Assembly (NCBI GenBank): GCA_030649435.1
Contig: JAUSKE010000007.1
Span: 1 to 9,559 of the forward strand
Direction of reading: 5' to 3'
From: Deltaproteobacteria bacterium
GTDB lineage: Bacteria; UBA10199; JACPAL01; JACOUP01
DNA length: 9,559 nucleotides
The notes under the pieces are model-generated. The model was given only the letters and a program-made list of their open reading frames with translations, ran no database searches and was not told the origin of the DNA. The stretch's first letter is position 1; each line of letters starts with the position of its first letter. Made by a program: the position numbers and the translations under genes. This document shows positions 1 to 6,105 of the stretch, in pieces.

Positions 1-133
1 CCAACCCCTTAAGGATCGCCGATTCCTTCAAAGCCCTCCGGACGTCATGGACGACATTAACACCCGCTGCCGGGTGCAGGTCCCCCGGACCGCCCGGCTT
101 CAGATCAACAAAATAGTTTTTCAGAAATATCAT
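1..133 (-). CDS. Start of a left-edge gene, possibly YjbQ/UPF0047 family (partial)
   Basis: An open frame begins with ATG at 133 and stays open for 44 codons until the window ends, so only the N-terminus is visible. It reads MIFLKNYFVDLKPGG, then PGDLHPAAGVNVVHDVRRAL, then KESAILKGL. The segment with V-x-V-x-x-D-V-x-x-A-L-x-x-S-x-I-x-x-G-L resembles the DIT-x-E-V-x-x-A-L-x-x-S-G-I-x-x-G-L stretch near the start of YjbQ/UPF0047 proteins, which have been linked to a secondary thiamine-phosphate synthase activity. The match is from memory and covers one helix, so the family is tentative, but the sequence looks coding (mixed charge, well-placed hydrophobics). An in-frame stop at 167-169 limits the start; no good Shine-Dalgarno precedes the ATG. 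It lies 61 bases after the stop of the large gene on the same strand and could be co-transcribed with it. Confidence 0.6.
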   Translation of the reverse strand, partial: MIFLKNYFVDLKPGGPGDLHPAAGVNVVHDVRRALKESAILKGL

Positions 134-143
134 ATCAGAAAAT

Positions 144-185
144 GAGGGGGCAGATGGGGGGGAGCCTTATTCCTTTTCGCCCCTC
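144..185 (-). terminator. Weak candidate hairpin terminator or attenuator after the large gene
   Basis: On the minus strand GAGGGGC (185-179) can pair with GCCCCCTC (151-144) with one bulged base, followed by ATTTT. The loop is long (27 bases) and the T-run is only four, so termination is uncertain. It sits between the stop at 195 and the ATG at 133, the right place to separate the two genes. Confidence 0.25.
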
Positions 186-194
186 TGTCAATTG

Positions 195-3100
195 TCAATT
201 TTCGGGGATTAGAGTACAACCTCGGAGTCCACCTGAGCCACCCCCTACTTCCAGAGGCTCGCTCGTCACAATATAACGGGCGCAGACAGAAGAGTTGGGT
301 CCTGCCACACAGCTCGTAAAGGACATGGCGAGACTGTTGGACTCCGACGAAGTCGGGAGCAGCGGGCATTGGACCTTGATGCTCGAAGAACTATTGTCGA
401 GCTGGATCGCCTTTGACTGGACATTCACAATCCCCTTTTCATCCACGACACCGGTCGCCGCCAGGACAGATTTGAGTGCCGTATTCTGTTGGGCGCGAGC
501 GGTCACTACCTCCCCTTCCGGATTGACCGATCGAGGCTGCCACTCTTGAGCTGGGTCGTAATTCCAGACACTCGGACCGGCCGTTTGCAGAAGAACGACA
601 TCTGTCTCTCGACTGGCTGAGAGTGCCTTGATCGAAGAGGCATTGGCATTTGTTTCGGAGGATGGAACTTCAAGCGTGACAAAATCCCCCGGACGACAGG
701 TGAGGTTGTACGGCCCCAGTTGAATCACCTGTTGAGAAGGAGCCAGTATTGGGATCTTGTCCCCCGTCACAGGAGGTAACGCCGTTTCGACGTACGGAGG
801 GACGGTCGCTCCTCCAATGGTTGTTGTGGGTGGAGTTCCGGAAGGGCAAAAAACCTCCAGGAAGAAAACATCACGGGTTGGTGGTACAGCAGCCGTATCG
901 GTCGCTTCAACACGATAATCTCCCCTGCCTTCTGTCGCCGTAGAGCGAGCATAAACCGTTGGTGTACCGGCAAGGAAAGCTGTCCCAAGATTATTGCCGA
1001 CCCGTCCTGCATCCAGGTTCCACAAAACCTTGCCCGATGGCACAGGGTGAGAAATCCTACGATCCGGACTAAAATGGCCTGCCGTATCGGCATAAAGAAT
1101 CTCTATCGTTCCAATCATAGAGGAGGCTGAAGAAGCGGGACCCATCGCATACAGAACTAAATCGTCCCGACCATTCCGATCAAAATCTCCAACGTCGATG
1201 AAACCGATCCCAGAGTTCATTTCAAAGGAGTGCGGGACTCCCTGGACCAAGCTCCCGTCGTTTTGGGAATAGGTCAGCGGAATCTCATAAAGATAACTCT
1301 TTCTAGCAACATTGTCGTTGGTCACAACCACAACCCGTCCATTTAAAACAGCCATCCGCCGAGGGGTGCCAACCGTATCTATCTCCAAAAACCTTGAAAC
1401 CGGTTCAGAATGGAAAAAATTGGGGCCTGTGCCGACATAAATGAGTTGAGCCTTGTGATTTTGTACATTCGCCGTAAGTGCTATGAGAAAATCCCCTTCC
1501 GCCCCGGGAACAAGAGCCCGCTGGAGATCATAAATCTTGTCGTTGTCCTGCGACAGGATCGTCATCGTCTTTGGTTGTTCAGTTCCTCTTCCAATCCAGA
1601 CGGTACCAGATTCCCAAGCTGCCGCATATTCGCTCATCTCTGAATCGCCAATATCCAGATTGGTCATGAAAGAAGGATACTGGGTGATGGAGGGATAATT
1701 TTGTGCTGAAAAATGATACTCTGGTGAAAGAGCGCTAAACAAATAATAAGGAGTCATCGTCAGGAGATCGATCTCCGGATCGTTTTGGGAAAAATGCCCA
1801 AGAGTGAAGAGACGGATATCCGCCTCCGTTTGCGCGGAACCGGCAGGTCCACTCGTCGCGATCATGCTCCGGTCAATTTGAAATACCCCTTCCGGATTAG
1901 CCCTAAACCGTGAAACAGAACCTTGTGAAGAAATCCCATCCACCCAAACCCCCCCATTGACCATGACCTGATTGATCTCCTGTCCTGAAGTCACCAAAGT
2001 TTCATGAAAAATAGGTTGAGTACCATCGGCGCAAAACGATCCAACAGGCATAGAGGTCGGTTGGCTGGTGGGAGCACATGTTTCCGGATAAGCGGTATCG
2101 CAGGCCGGTTGTGACGTTGGCTGAGATGTTGGTTGAGACGTAGGTTGTGTTGTTGGCTGCTGACGGCACTCCGGAGGATCACCCGGGCTACCAGCACAGG
2201 CTGTTGGGTACGGGTTTGCGGCAGTCGGTTGTGAGGTAGGATTTCCCCCGGCGGTAACGGTCACCGTTCCTGAGTTGATAGAGATGGATGGCGTATTATT
2301 GGAGGTCGTATAAGAGGCTATCCCGTTATTATTTTGTGTAGTCGTCCCTGCCGAAGTATTCGTTGTCCCACCTGTAGTGACCGTACCTGTGGGATTGCCA
2401 CCAGAGGTAAAGAGATTGGTGACGGTATCGACCACTGTATTGAAGATGCCTGTCACACCAGTGGTAACTCGGTCTACGATTGATCCACTCGTATTGGTTA
2501 CGGTCAAATTACCAGTCTGCGTCGGCAAAACCGTTCCAGTGGAGGTATAGATAGAGGATGTGCCACCTGAAGGAGTCGTGGTCCCTGAAGAAGTTGTATT
2601 GGTTGTTCCAGCACCGGTAACCACAGCGCCGGCAATTGGATGCGCAGTTAACGACCCGGTAGAAACAATCGTGTTCGAAGAATTGGAGACTCCAGTCGTA
2701 GTAGAAGGAGTCGTGGTCCCACCACTCGATGTCGTTGTCCCTCCCGATGAAGAAGGAGTTACGATCAGATTACCAGTCTGCGTCGGCAAGACCGTTCCAG
2801 TGGAGGTAGAGATAGACGATGTGCCACCCGAAGAAGTTGTGTTGGTTGTTCCACCGCTCGATGTTGTAGTCGTCCCACCACCAGTAACCACAGTGCCGGT
2901 AATTGGATGCGCAGTCAACGATCCGGTAGAAACCATCGTGTTGGTAGAATTGGATGTCCCGGTGGTTGTCGAAGGAGTCGTGGTCCCTGAAGAAGTTGTA
3001 TTGGTTGTTCCACCACCGATAACTACTGTCCCGGCAATTGGATGCGCAGTTAACGATCCAGTAGAAACCATCGTGTTCGAAGAATTGGATGTCCCGGTGG

Positions 3101-4232
3101 TTGTCGAAGGAGTCGTGGTCCCTGAAGAAGTCGTATTGGTTGTTCCACCACCGGTAACTACTGTCCCGGAAATTGGATGCGCAGTTAACGACCCGGTAGA
3201 AACAATCGTGTTCGAAGAATTGGAGACTCCAGTCGTAGTAGAAGGAGTCGTGGTTCCAGTTGTCGTCCCGCCAGTCGATACGGTTCCGGTCGTCACTGGA
3301 TGAACAGTCGTCAATGATCCGGTAGAGATCGCCGTGTTTGTAGAATTAGAGATTCCGGTTGTTGCTGTCGTATTGGTAGAGCCAGTTGACGTCCCAGTTG
3401 TCGTTCCTGTCGATACCGTTCCGGTAGTCACTGGATGAACTCCGGTCAACGATCCGGTAGAAACAATCGTAGAAGGATTCGATGTCCCGGCAGTCGTGGT
3501 CGTCCCACTTCCAGATGTATTGGTTGTTCCACCGCTCGAAGTTGTGGTTGTCACTGGATGAACAGTCGTCAATGATCCGGTGGAAATAATTGTATTCGAA
3601 GAATTAGAGGTTCCAGTCGTCGTCGAAGGAGTTGTGCTACCTGTCGGATGCACAGTCAACGATCCGGTAGAAATAGTCGTATTAGAAGGATTGGCTGTTC
3701 CAGTAGTGACTGTCGTCCCGCTCCCTGAGGTTCTCGTCATTCCCGAAGGATTCACCGTCAAGCCACCGGTCTGTGTCGTTGTTAAGACCGATCCGACAGA
3801 CGGCGTACCAGAAGAGGTTGTATGAGTTGTCCCACTTGAACCGCTCGATGTTGACGGTTGTGGAGAAGACGAAGGTAGATGACATCGACAGTCTGCTCGA
3901 CACGAAGTACAGGTTTCTCTAGGATCGCAAAATCCATCACCACAACTACCCGGTGGAAGCGAAGGGTCATGCGATGGTAAAGGCCTTCCACTACCCCCGA
4001 CTATTGTTACAGGACCGGTGGTCGCCCCTGTTGAAATGGTCGTACCGGTACGGGTGGCTGCTGGCCTTGCTGCCGGAGAGGTCGCTTTAGAAGTGCCATT
4101 GGATCTTGTCACTGACGGAGACGAGGGATTACCGCTCACCCCCGGTGAGACCCTTTGTGAAAAGGCGCTTTTCCCACAGAGGGTAAGAAGACCGACTATA
4201 GTAAGGAGGAGAAATCGCTTCATCACCCCCAT
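195..4232 (-). CDS. Giant exported Thr/Ser-rich repeat protein with FG-GAP-like C-terminal region
   Basis: A 1345-residue protein of unknown function. Residues 4-26 form a signal peptide (Lys-Arg, then a Leu-rich core, then SAFS before Gln), so it is exported. Residues 97-117 hold six cysteines in a CGDGFC...C..C...C.C motif. From about 150 to 640 the chain is almost only Thr, Ser, Gly, Asn, Val and Pro, with eight STGSLT cores followed by HP. A proline-rich linker with repeated QPTS occupies roughly 690-730. The remaining 600 residues are compositionally normal and predicted beta-rich; FIDVGDFDRNGRDDLV near residue 1010 is an FG-GAP/VCBS-type calcium-binding motif, and several degenerate blades (for example LGHFSQNDPEIDLL) suggest a beta-propeller. 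ATG at 4232 is used; ATG at 4223 (MKRFLLL) is equally plausible. No Shine-Dalgarno is well placed for either. Likely a secreted or surface stalk-and-head protein; no sorting signal or C-terminal anchor was recognised. Confidence 0.85.
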   Translation of the reverse strand: MGVMKRFLLLTIVGLLTLCGKSAFSQRVSPGVSGNPSSPSVTRSNGTSKATSPAARPAATRTGTTISTGATTGPVTIVGGSGRPLPSHDPSLPPGSCGDGFCDPRETCTSCRADCRCHLPSSSPQPSTSSGSSGTTHTTSSGTPSVGSVLTTTQTGGLTVNPSGMTRTSGSGTTVTTGTANPSNTTISTGSLTVHPTGSTTPSTTTGTSNSSNTIISTGSLTTVHPVTTTTSSGGTTNTSGSGTTTTAGTSNPSTIVSTGSLTGVHPVTTGTVSTGTTTGTSTGSTNTTATTGISNSTNTAISTGSLTTVHPVTTGTVSTGGTTTGTTTPSTTTGVSNSSNTIVSTGSLTAHPISGTVVTGGGTTNTTSSGTTTPSTTTGTSNSSNTMVSTGSLTAHPIAGTVVIGGGTTNTTSSGTTTPSTTTGTSNSTNTMVSTGSLTAHPITGTVVTGGGTTTTSSGGTTNTTSSGGTSSISTSTGTVLPTQTGNLIVTPSSSGGTTTSSGGTTTPSTTTGVSNSSNTIVSTGSLTAHPIAGAVVTGAGTTNTTSSGTTTPSGGTSSIYTSTGTVLPTQTGNLTVTNTSGSIVDRVTTGVTGIFNTVVDTVTNLFTSGGNPTGTVTTGGTTNTSAGTTTQNNNGIASYTTSNNTPSISINSGTVTVTAGGNPTSQPTAANPYPTACAGSPGDPPECRQQPTTQPTSQPTSQPTSQPACDTAYPETCAPTSQPTSMPVGSFCADGTQPIFHETLVTSGQEINQVMVNGGVWVDGISSQGSVSRFRANPEGVFQIDRSMIATSGPAGSAQTEADIRLFTLGHFSQNDPEIDLLTMTPYYLFSALSPEYHFSAQNYPSITQYPSFMTNLDIGDSEMSEYAAAWESGTVWIGRGTEQPKTMTILSQDNDKIYDLQRALVPGAEGDFLIALTANVQNHKAQLIYVGTGPNFFHSEPVSRFLEIDTVGTPRRMAVLNGRVVVVTNDNVARKSYLYEIPLTYSQNDGSLVQGVPHSFEMNSGIGFIDVGDFDRNGRDDLVLYAMGPASSASSMIGTIEILYADTAGHFSPDRRISHPVPSGKVLWNLDAGRVGNNLGTAFLAGTPTVYARSTATEGRGDYRVEATDTAAVPPTRDVFFLEVFCPSGTPPTTTIGGATVPPYVETALPPVTGDKIPILAPSQQVIQLGPYNLTCRPGDFVTLEVPSSETNANASSIKALSASRETDVVLLQTAGPSVWNYDPAQEWQPRSVNPEGEVVTARAQQNTALKSVLAATGVVDEKGIVNVQSKAIQLDNSSSSIKVQCPLLPTSSESNSLAMSFTSCVAGPNSSVCARYIVTSEPLEVGGGSGGLRGCTLIPEN
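2044..2164 (-). repeat. QPTS-type proline-rich linker repeats
   Basis: This part of the large gene encodes QPTTQPTSQPTSQPTSQP and then, after a short cysteine-containing stretch (ACDTAYPETC), APTSQPTSMP. Such Pro-Thr-Ser tetrapeptide runs are typical of extended extracellular linkers. It marks the border between the Thr/Ser stalk and the C-terminal globular region. Confidence 0.8.
2509..2833 (-). repeat. Dispersed 64-bp duplication within the stalk-coding region
   Basis: Bases 2509-2572 and 2770-2833 match at 60 of 64 positions by hand count, 261 bases apart. They encode two copies of TSTGTVLPTQTGNL preceded by GGTSSI. A degenerate relative, TTTQTGGLTV, lies near residue 151 of the protein. 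The block is inserted into the STGSLT series and explains why the last interval between cores is about twice as long as the others. Confidence 0.85.
2651..3690 (-). repeat. Eight STGSLT-core coding repeats of the stalk
   Basis: On the plus strand the recurring element a(c/t)ga(t/c)cc(g/a)gt(a/g)ga begins at 2651, 2918, 3053, 3188, 3314, 3449, 3572 and 3659. Each encodes STGSLT. Intervals are 267, 135, 135, 126, 135, 123 and 87 bases, all multiples of three, so the frame is kept. The typical protein unit is a Ser-Asn-rich start (SNSSNT), the STGSLT core, HPI or HPV, then GTVVTGGGTT and a Thr/Ser tail, 45 residues in the most regular copies. Confidence 0.9.
2918..3187 (-). repeat. Two nearly identical adjacent 135-bp units
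   Basis: Bases 2918-3052 and 3053-3187 differ at only six of 135 positions by hand count. The next copy, from 3188, has diverged more in its second half. This is the most homogeneous part of the stalk repeat array and suggests a recent in-frame tandem duplication or gene-conversion event. Confidence 0.9.
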
Positions 4233-4324
4233 TACCGTGCAATCAAGATGCCAAAATCTGCTTGATCAATCCGTCATTTTAACAAGCTATTTCAAGCTGT
4301 TAGAAATTTAGGTCGACGGCGGAA

Positions 4325-4343
4325 ATTTCTCAAAATGAGAAAT
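4325..4343 (-). terminator. Perfect AT-rich inverted repeat, weak terminator candidate
   Basis: ATTTCTCA and TGAGAAAT are exact 8-base arms with a three-base loop, lying 15 bases beyond the murJ stop. The stem is AT-rich and lacks a clear T-run behind it, so it may be only a weak terminator or a processing/stability hairpin between murJ and the large gene. Confidence 0.35.
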
Positions 4344-4353
4344 GGGTGTCCAT

Positions 4354-4370
4354 TTTATCAATTTGATAAA
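4354..4370. repeat. Short perfect inverted repeat over the murJ stop codon
   Basis: TTTATCA and TGATAAA are exact 7-base arms with a three-base loop. The right-hand side, read on the minus strand, contains the murJ stop TGA immediately followed by a second stop TAA. All stem pairs but one are A-T, so stability is low. Confidence 0.4.
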
Positions 4371-5932
4371 GAAGAGCCCCTCGTGAGAAAGAGGTGGAGA
4401 AGTTCGGAAAACTCTCTGACTTTTAAAATCCAACTGAGGAGGAAGTAGATCACCATTCCAGAAATCATGACACCACTGAGAGCAAGAATACTCTTGAAGA
4501 GAGAAAGGGTTTGCAGATTACCCGGAAGAAAATGAAGGAGGAAGAGGATCACGAAAGACATCCCCAAAGAGGCGAGCAGTTGTTTAACAACAGAGTCAAT
4601 AATGCTCCTGAGCCCGATCATCCCCACCTTTTTTCGAAAATCTAAAATATGCATGACGAAGTTAAAAACGGCAGCAAGACTGACCGCCAGTGCAAGCCCA
4701 TTATGCGCCATCGGTTTTATTAAAAGGAGGGAGAGAACGATATTCACCACGACCGAGAAATTGGCGATCCGGACCGGTGTTTTGGCATCCTGAAGGGAAT
4801 AAAAGGCGTTCGAGGTCATCCGGACGCCGGATATAAATGGAAGCCCTAGGGCAAAAAACTGGAGCGCGGTGCGGGTCATCTCGGCCGAGGCGGATGTGAA
4901 ATTGCCATGCTCAAACAAAACATGAACGATCGGACCGGCGAGAACAATAAGACCAAACGTCGCCGGGATCGTGATGAAAAAAACAACCCTGAGGCCGTAA
5001 TTGAAGGTCGCCTTCAGCTGCACCATGTTTTTTTCAGCCGCATATTCCGACAAAGTTGGCAGGATCACCGTCGCCATAGCGATGGCAAAGACGCCGACGG
5101 GAAATTCCATGACACGATCGGCATACCAGAGGTAAGAGACCGAACCGGTGGTAAGGAACGAGGCGATGAGCGTGATGATGACGACATTAAACTGGTAGGC
5201 GGCCGCCCCGTAGGCGGAAGGGAGCATCAGTCGCCCCATTTTATTGACCGAGCTGTGACGAAGATTCCAGTTCCAGCGGGGAAGAAAGCCGTATCGCCTC
5301 AGGGCCGGAATTTGAATGGCGGTTTGAAGGACTCCTCCCACAAGCACGCCCACCGCCAACCCGACAACGGGAGGGTGGAACCAGTTCACAAAAAAGAGGG
5401 CCCCAACGATGATCCCAATATTCATTAAAATTGGCCCGGCCGCCGGCGCCGCAAAATGTTTGAGGGAGTTCAAGATCCCCATCCCAACCGCCGCCAGGGA
5501 AATCATCAACAGATAGGGAAACATGATCCGGTTTAGGTAAACGGTCAGACTAAATTTCACCGGATCATTAGAAAAACCCCAGGCAACCAACTTCACAATC
5601 CAGGGGGAAAAAATGACCCCCAAGAGACTGACAATGGAGAGTACTACAAGCGTAAGGGTGAAGAGTGTGTTGACCGTCTCCTTTGCCTCCTCTTTGGATT
5701 TTTTGAGCGACTCGGTAAAAACCGGGACGAATGAAACGGTCAGTGCCCCCTCCGCAAAGAGGCGACGGAAGAGGTTTGGGATCCGGAAAGCGACAAAAAA
5801 GGCGTCAGCAGCCAGCTTGGTGCCGAATGTATGGGCGATCGCCATATCCCGAAAGAGCCCGAAAATACGGGAAATCAGGGTTAAAAAGCTGACCGTCCCG
5901 GTCCTCCGGGCGATGCGGTGGTGTTCAGACAT
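4358..5932 (-). CDS. murJ: Lipid II flippase MurJ (MviN family)
   Basis: MurJ moves the undecaprenyl-linked peptidoglycan precursor lipid II across the cytoplasmic membrane and is normally essential. The 524-residue product has the family length and many hydrophobic segments, consistent with 14 membrane spans. The N-terminal signature SRIFGLFRD, ADAFFVAFRIPNLFRR and FAEGALTVSFVPVF is clear; R22, R28, D43 and R56 line up with E. coli R18, R24, D39 and R52, residues known to matter for function. YLWYADRVMEFPVGVFAIA is a second family hallmark. I chose ATG at 5932 because AGGGG lies five bases upstream; an in-frame GTG at 5953 would add seven residues but has no ribosome-binding site. It is divergent from rpsT and is followed on the same strand by the large exported-protein gene. 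Confidence 0.96.
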   Translation of the reverse strand: MSEHHRIARRTGTVSFLTLISRIFGLFRDMAIAHTFGTKLAADAFFVAFRIPNLFRRLFAEGALTVSFVPVFTESLKKSKEEAKETVNTLFTLTLVVLSIVSLLGVIFSPWIVKLVAWGFSNDPVKFSLTVYLNRIMFPYLLMISLAAVGMGILNSLKHFAAPAAGPILMNIGIIVGALFFVNWFHPPVVGLAVGVLVGGVLQTAIQIPALRRYGFLPRWNWNLRHSSVNKMGRLMLPSAYGAAAYQFNVVIITLIASFLTTGSVSYLWYADRVMEFPVGVFAIAMATVILPTLSEYAAEKNMVQLKATFNYGLRVVFFITIPATFGLIVLAGPIVHVLFEHGNFTSASAEMTRTALQFFALGLPFISGVRMTSNAFYSLQDAKTPVRIANFSVVVNIVLSLLLIKPMAHNGLALAVSLAAVFNFVMHILDFRKKVGMIGLRSIIDSVVKQLLASLGMSFVILFLLHFLPGNLQTLSLFKSILALSGVMISGMVIYFLLSWILKVREFSELLHLFLTRGSSLSN

Positions 5933-5942
5933 CCATTCCCCT

Positions 5943-5955
5943 GGGTGTAACACCC
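5943..5955. repeat. Small perfect palindrome just upstream of murJ
   Basis: GGGTGT-A-ACACCC is a perfect inverted repeat with a one-base centre. It ends about ten bases before the murJ ATG, next to the AGGGG ribosome-binding site, and covers the alternative GTG codon. It could act as a protein-binding site but is short. Confidence 0.35.
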
Positions 5956-5962
5956 TTTCTGA

Positions 5963-5990
5963 TTGACATCTGGTCTTCCATCACTATACT
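5963..5990 (+). promoter_or_regulatory. Strong sigma-70-type promoter for rpsT
   Basis: TTGACA at 5963-5968 matches the -35 consensus exactly. A 16-base spacer leads to TATACT at 5985-5990, five of six matches to the -10 consensus. Transcription would begin near 5997-5999 and give an rpsT leader of a little over 100 bases. Strength fits a ribosomal protein gene. Confidence 0.75.
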
Positions 5991-6013
5991 CCCCCTCCAC
6001 TATAGGATTTCAA
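5983..6013 (-). promoter_or_regulatory. Weaker overlapping promoter candidate for murJ
   Basis: On the minus strand TTGAAA (6013-6008) and TATAGT (5988-5983) resemble -35 and -10 boxes, but the 19-base spacer is long. If used, its -10 box overlaps that of the rpsT promoter on the other strand, so the two could compete. The start would leave a leader of roughly 45 bases before murJ. Confidence 0.3.
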
Positions 6014-6053
6014 CTTTGAATGAGTGCTCATGTGCTCATTCGAAGTTAGAAAT
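6007..6053 (+). promoter_or_regulatory. Long hairpin at the start of the rpsT leader, or an operator
   Basis: AACTTTGAATGAG (6012-6024) faces CTCATTCGAAGTT (6035-6047). The single mismatch becomes a U-G wobble only in plus-strand RNA, and the stem continues outward through ATTTC/GAAAT past one bulged base. Further wobble pairs can close the inside to a four-base loop. It begins about ten bases after the predicted rpsT start of transcription. As DNA, TGAATGAG...CTCATTCG also resembles operators of TetR-family regulators. Confidence 0.6.
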
Positions 6054-6056
6054 ACT

Positions 6057-6105
6057 TATGGTTGATCATTTAATAAACTGTACTATTAAAAGTTAATAAA
6101 CCATA
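6057..6105 (+). promoter_or_regulatory. Inverted repeat that can mask the rpsT start
   Basis: TATGGTT (6057-6063) is complementary to AACCATA (6099-6105), whose last base is the A of the rpsT ATG. The sequence between is very AT-rich and holds a 9-base direct repeat, TTAATAAAC at 6070-6078 and 6093-6101. There is no Shine-Dalgarno before rpsT. Pairing would cover the ribosome landing site, but seven pairs across a 35-base loop are only marginally stable. Confidence 0.35.

Noticed and set aside
186..198. Tandem TTGACAATTGACA on the minus strand over the stop of the large gene
   Set aside because: Both copies match a -35 box, but no acceptable -10 box lies 16-18 bases downstream.
2560..3303. 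A 247-codon plus-strand open frame rich in Val, Pro and Glu
   Set aside because: It is the antisense of the stalk repeats; low-complexity Thr/Ser codons read backwards give Val/Pro/Glu runs without stops. It has no ribosome-binding site, and the opposite strand has a signal peptide and domains.
2509..3690. Regular repeats considered as a CRISPR array
   Set aside because: The repeats are coding, keep the reading frame, and the intervening sequences are themselves similar to each other rather than unique spacers.
4172..4180. Cysteine near the signal-peptide end as a lipoprotein lipobox
   Set aside because: The sequence LLTLC has Leu just before Cys, where a lipobox needs Gly, Ala or Ser; a normal signal peptidase site after SAFS fits better.
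4237..4254. A sigma-54-like site TTGGCATCTTGATTGCAC upstream of the large gene
   Set aside because: GG and GC are correctly spaced and both cores match, but transcription would start near 4227, downstream of one start codon and only about four bases before the other, leaving no usable leader.
4907..5428. A 173-codon plus-strand open frame
   Set aside because: It lies wholly inside murJ on the other strand and encodes a hydrophilic, unstructured-looking product with no family resemblance.
5933..5953. GTG at 5953 as the murJ start
   Set aside because: No ribosome-binding site precedes it, whereas ATG at 5932 has AGGGG at good spacing and gives a typical MurJ N-terminus.
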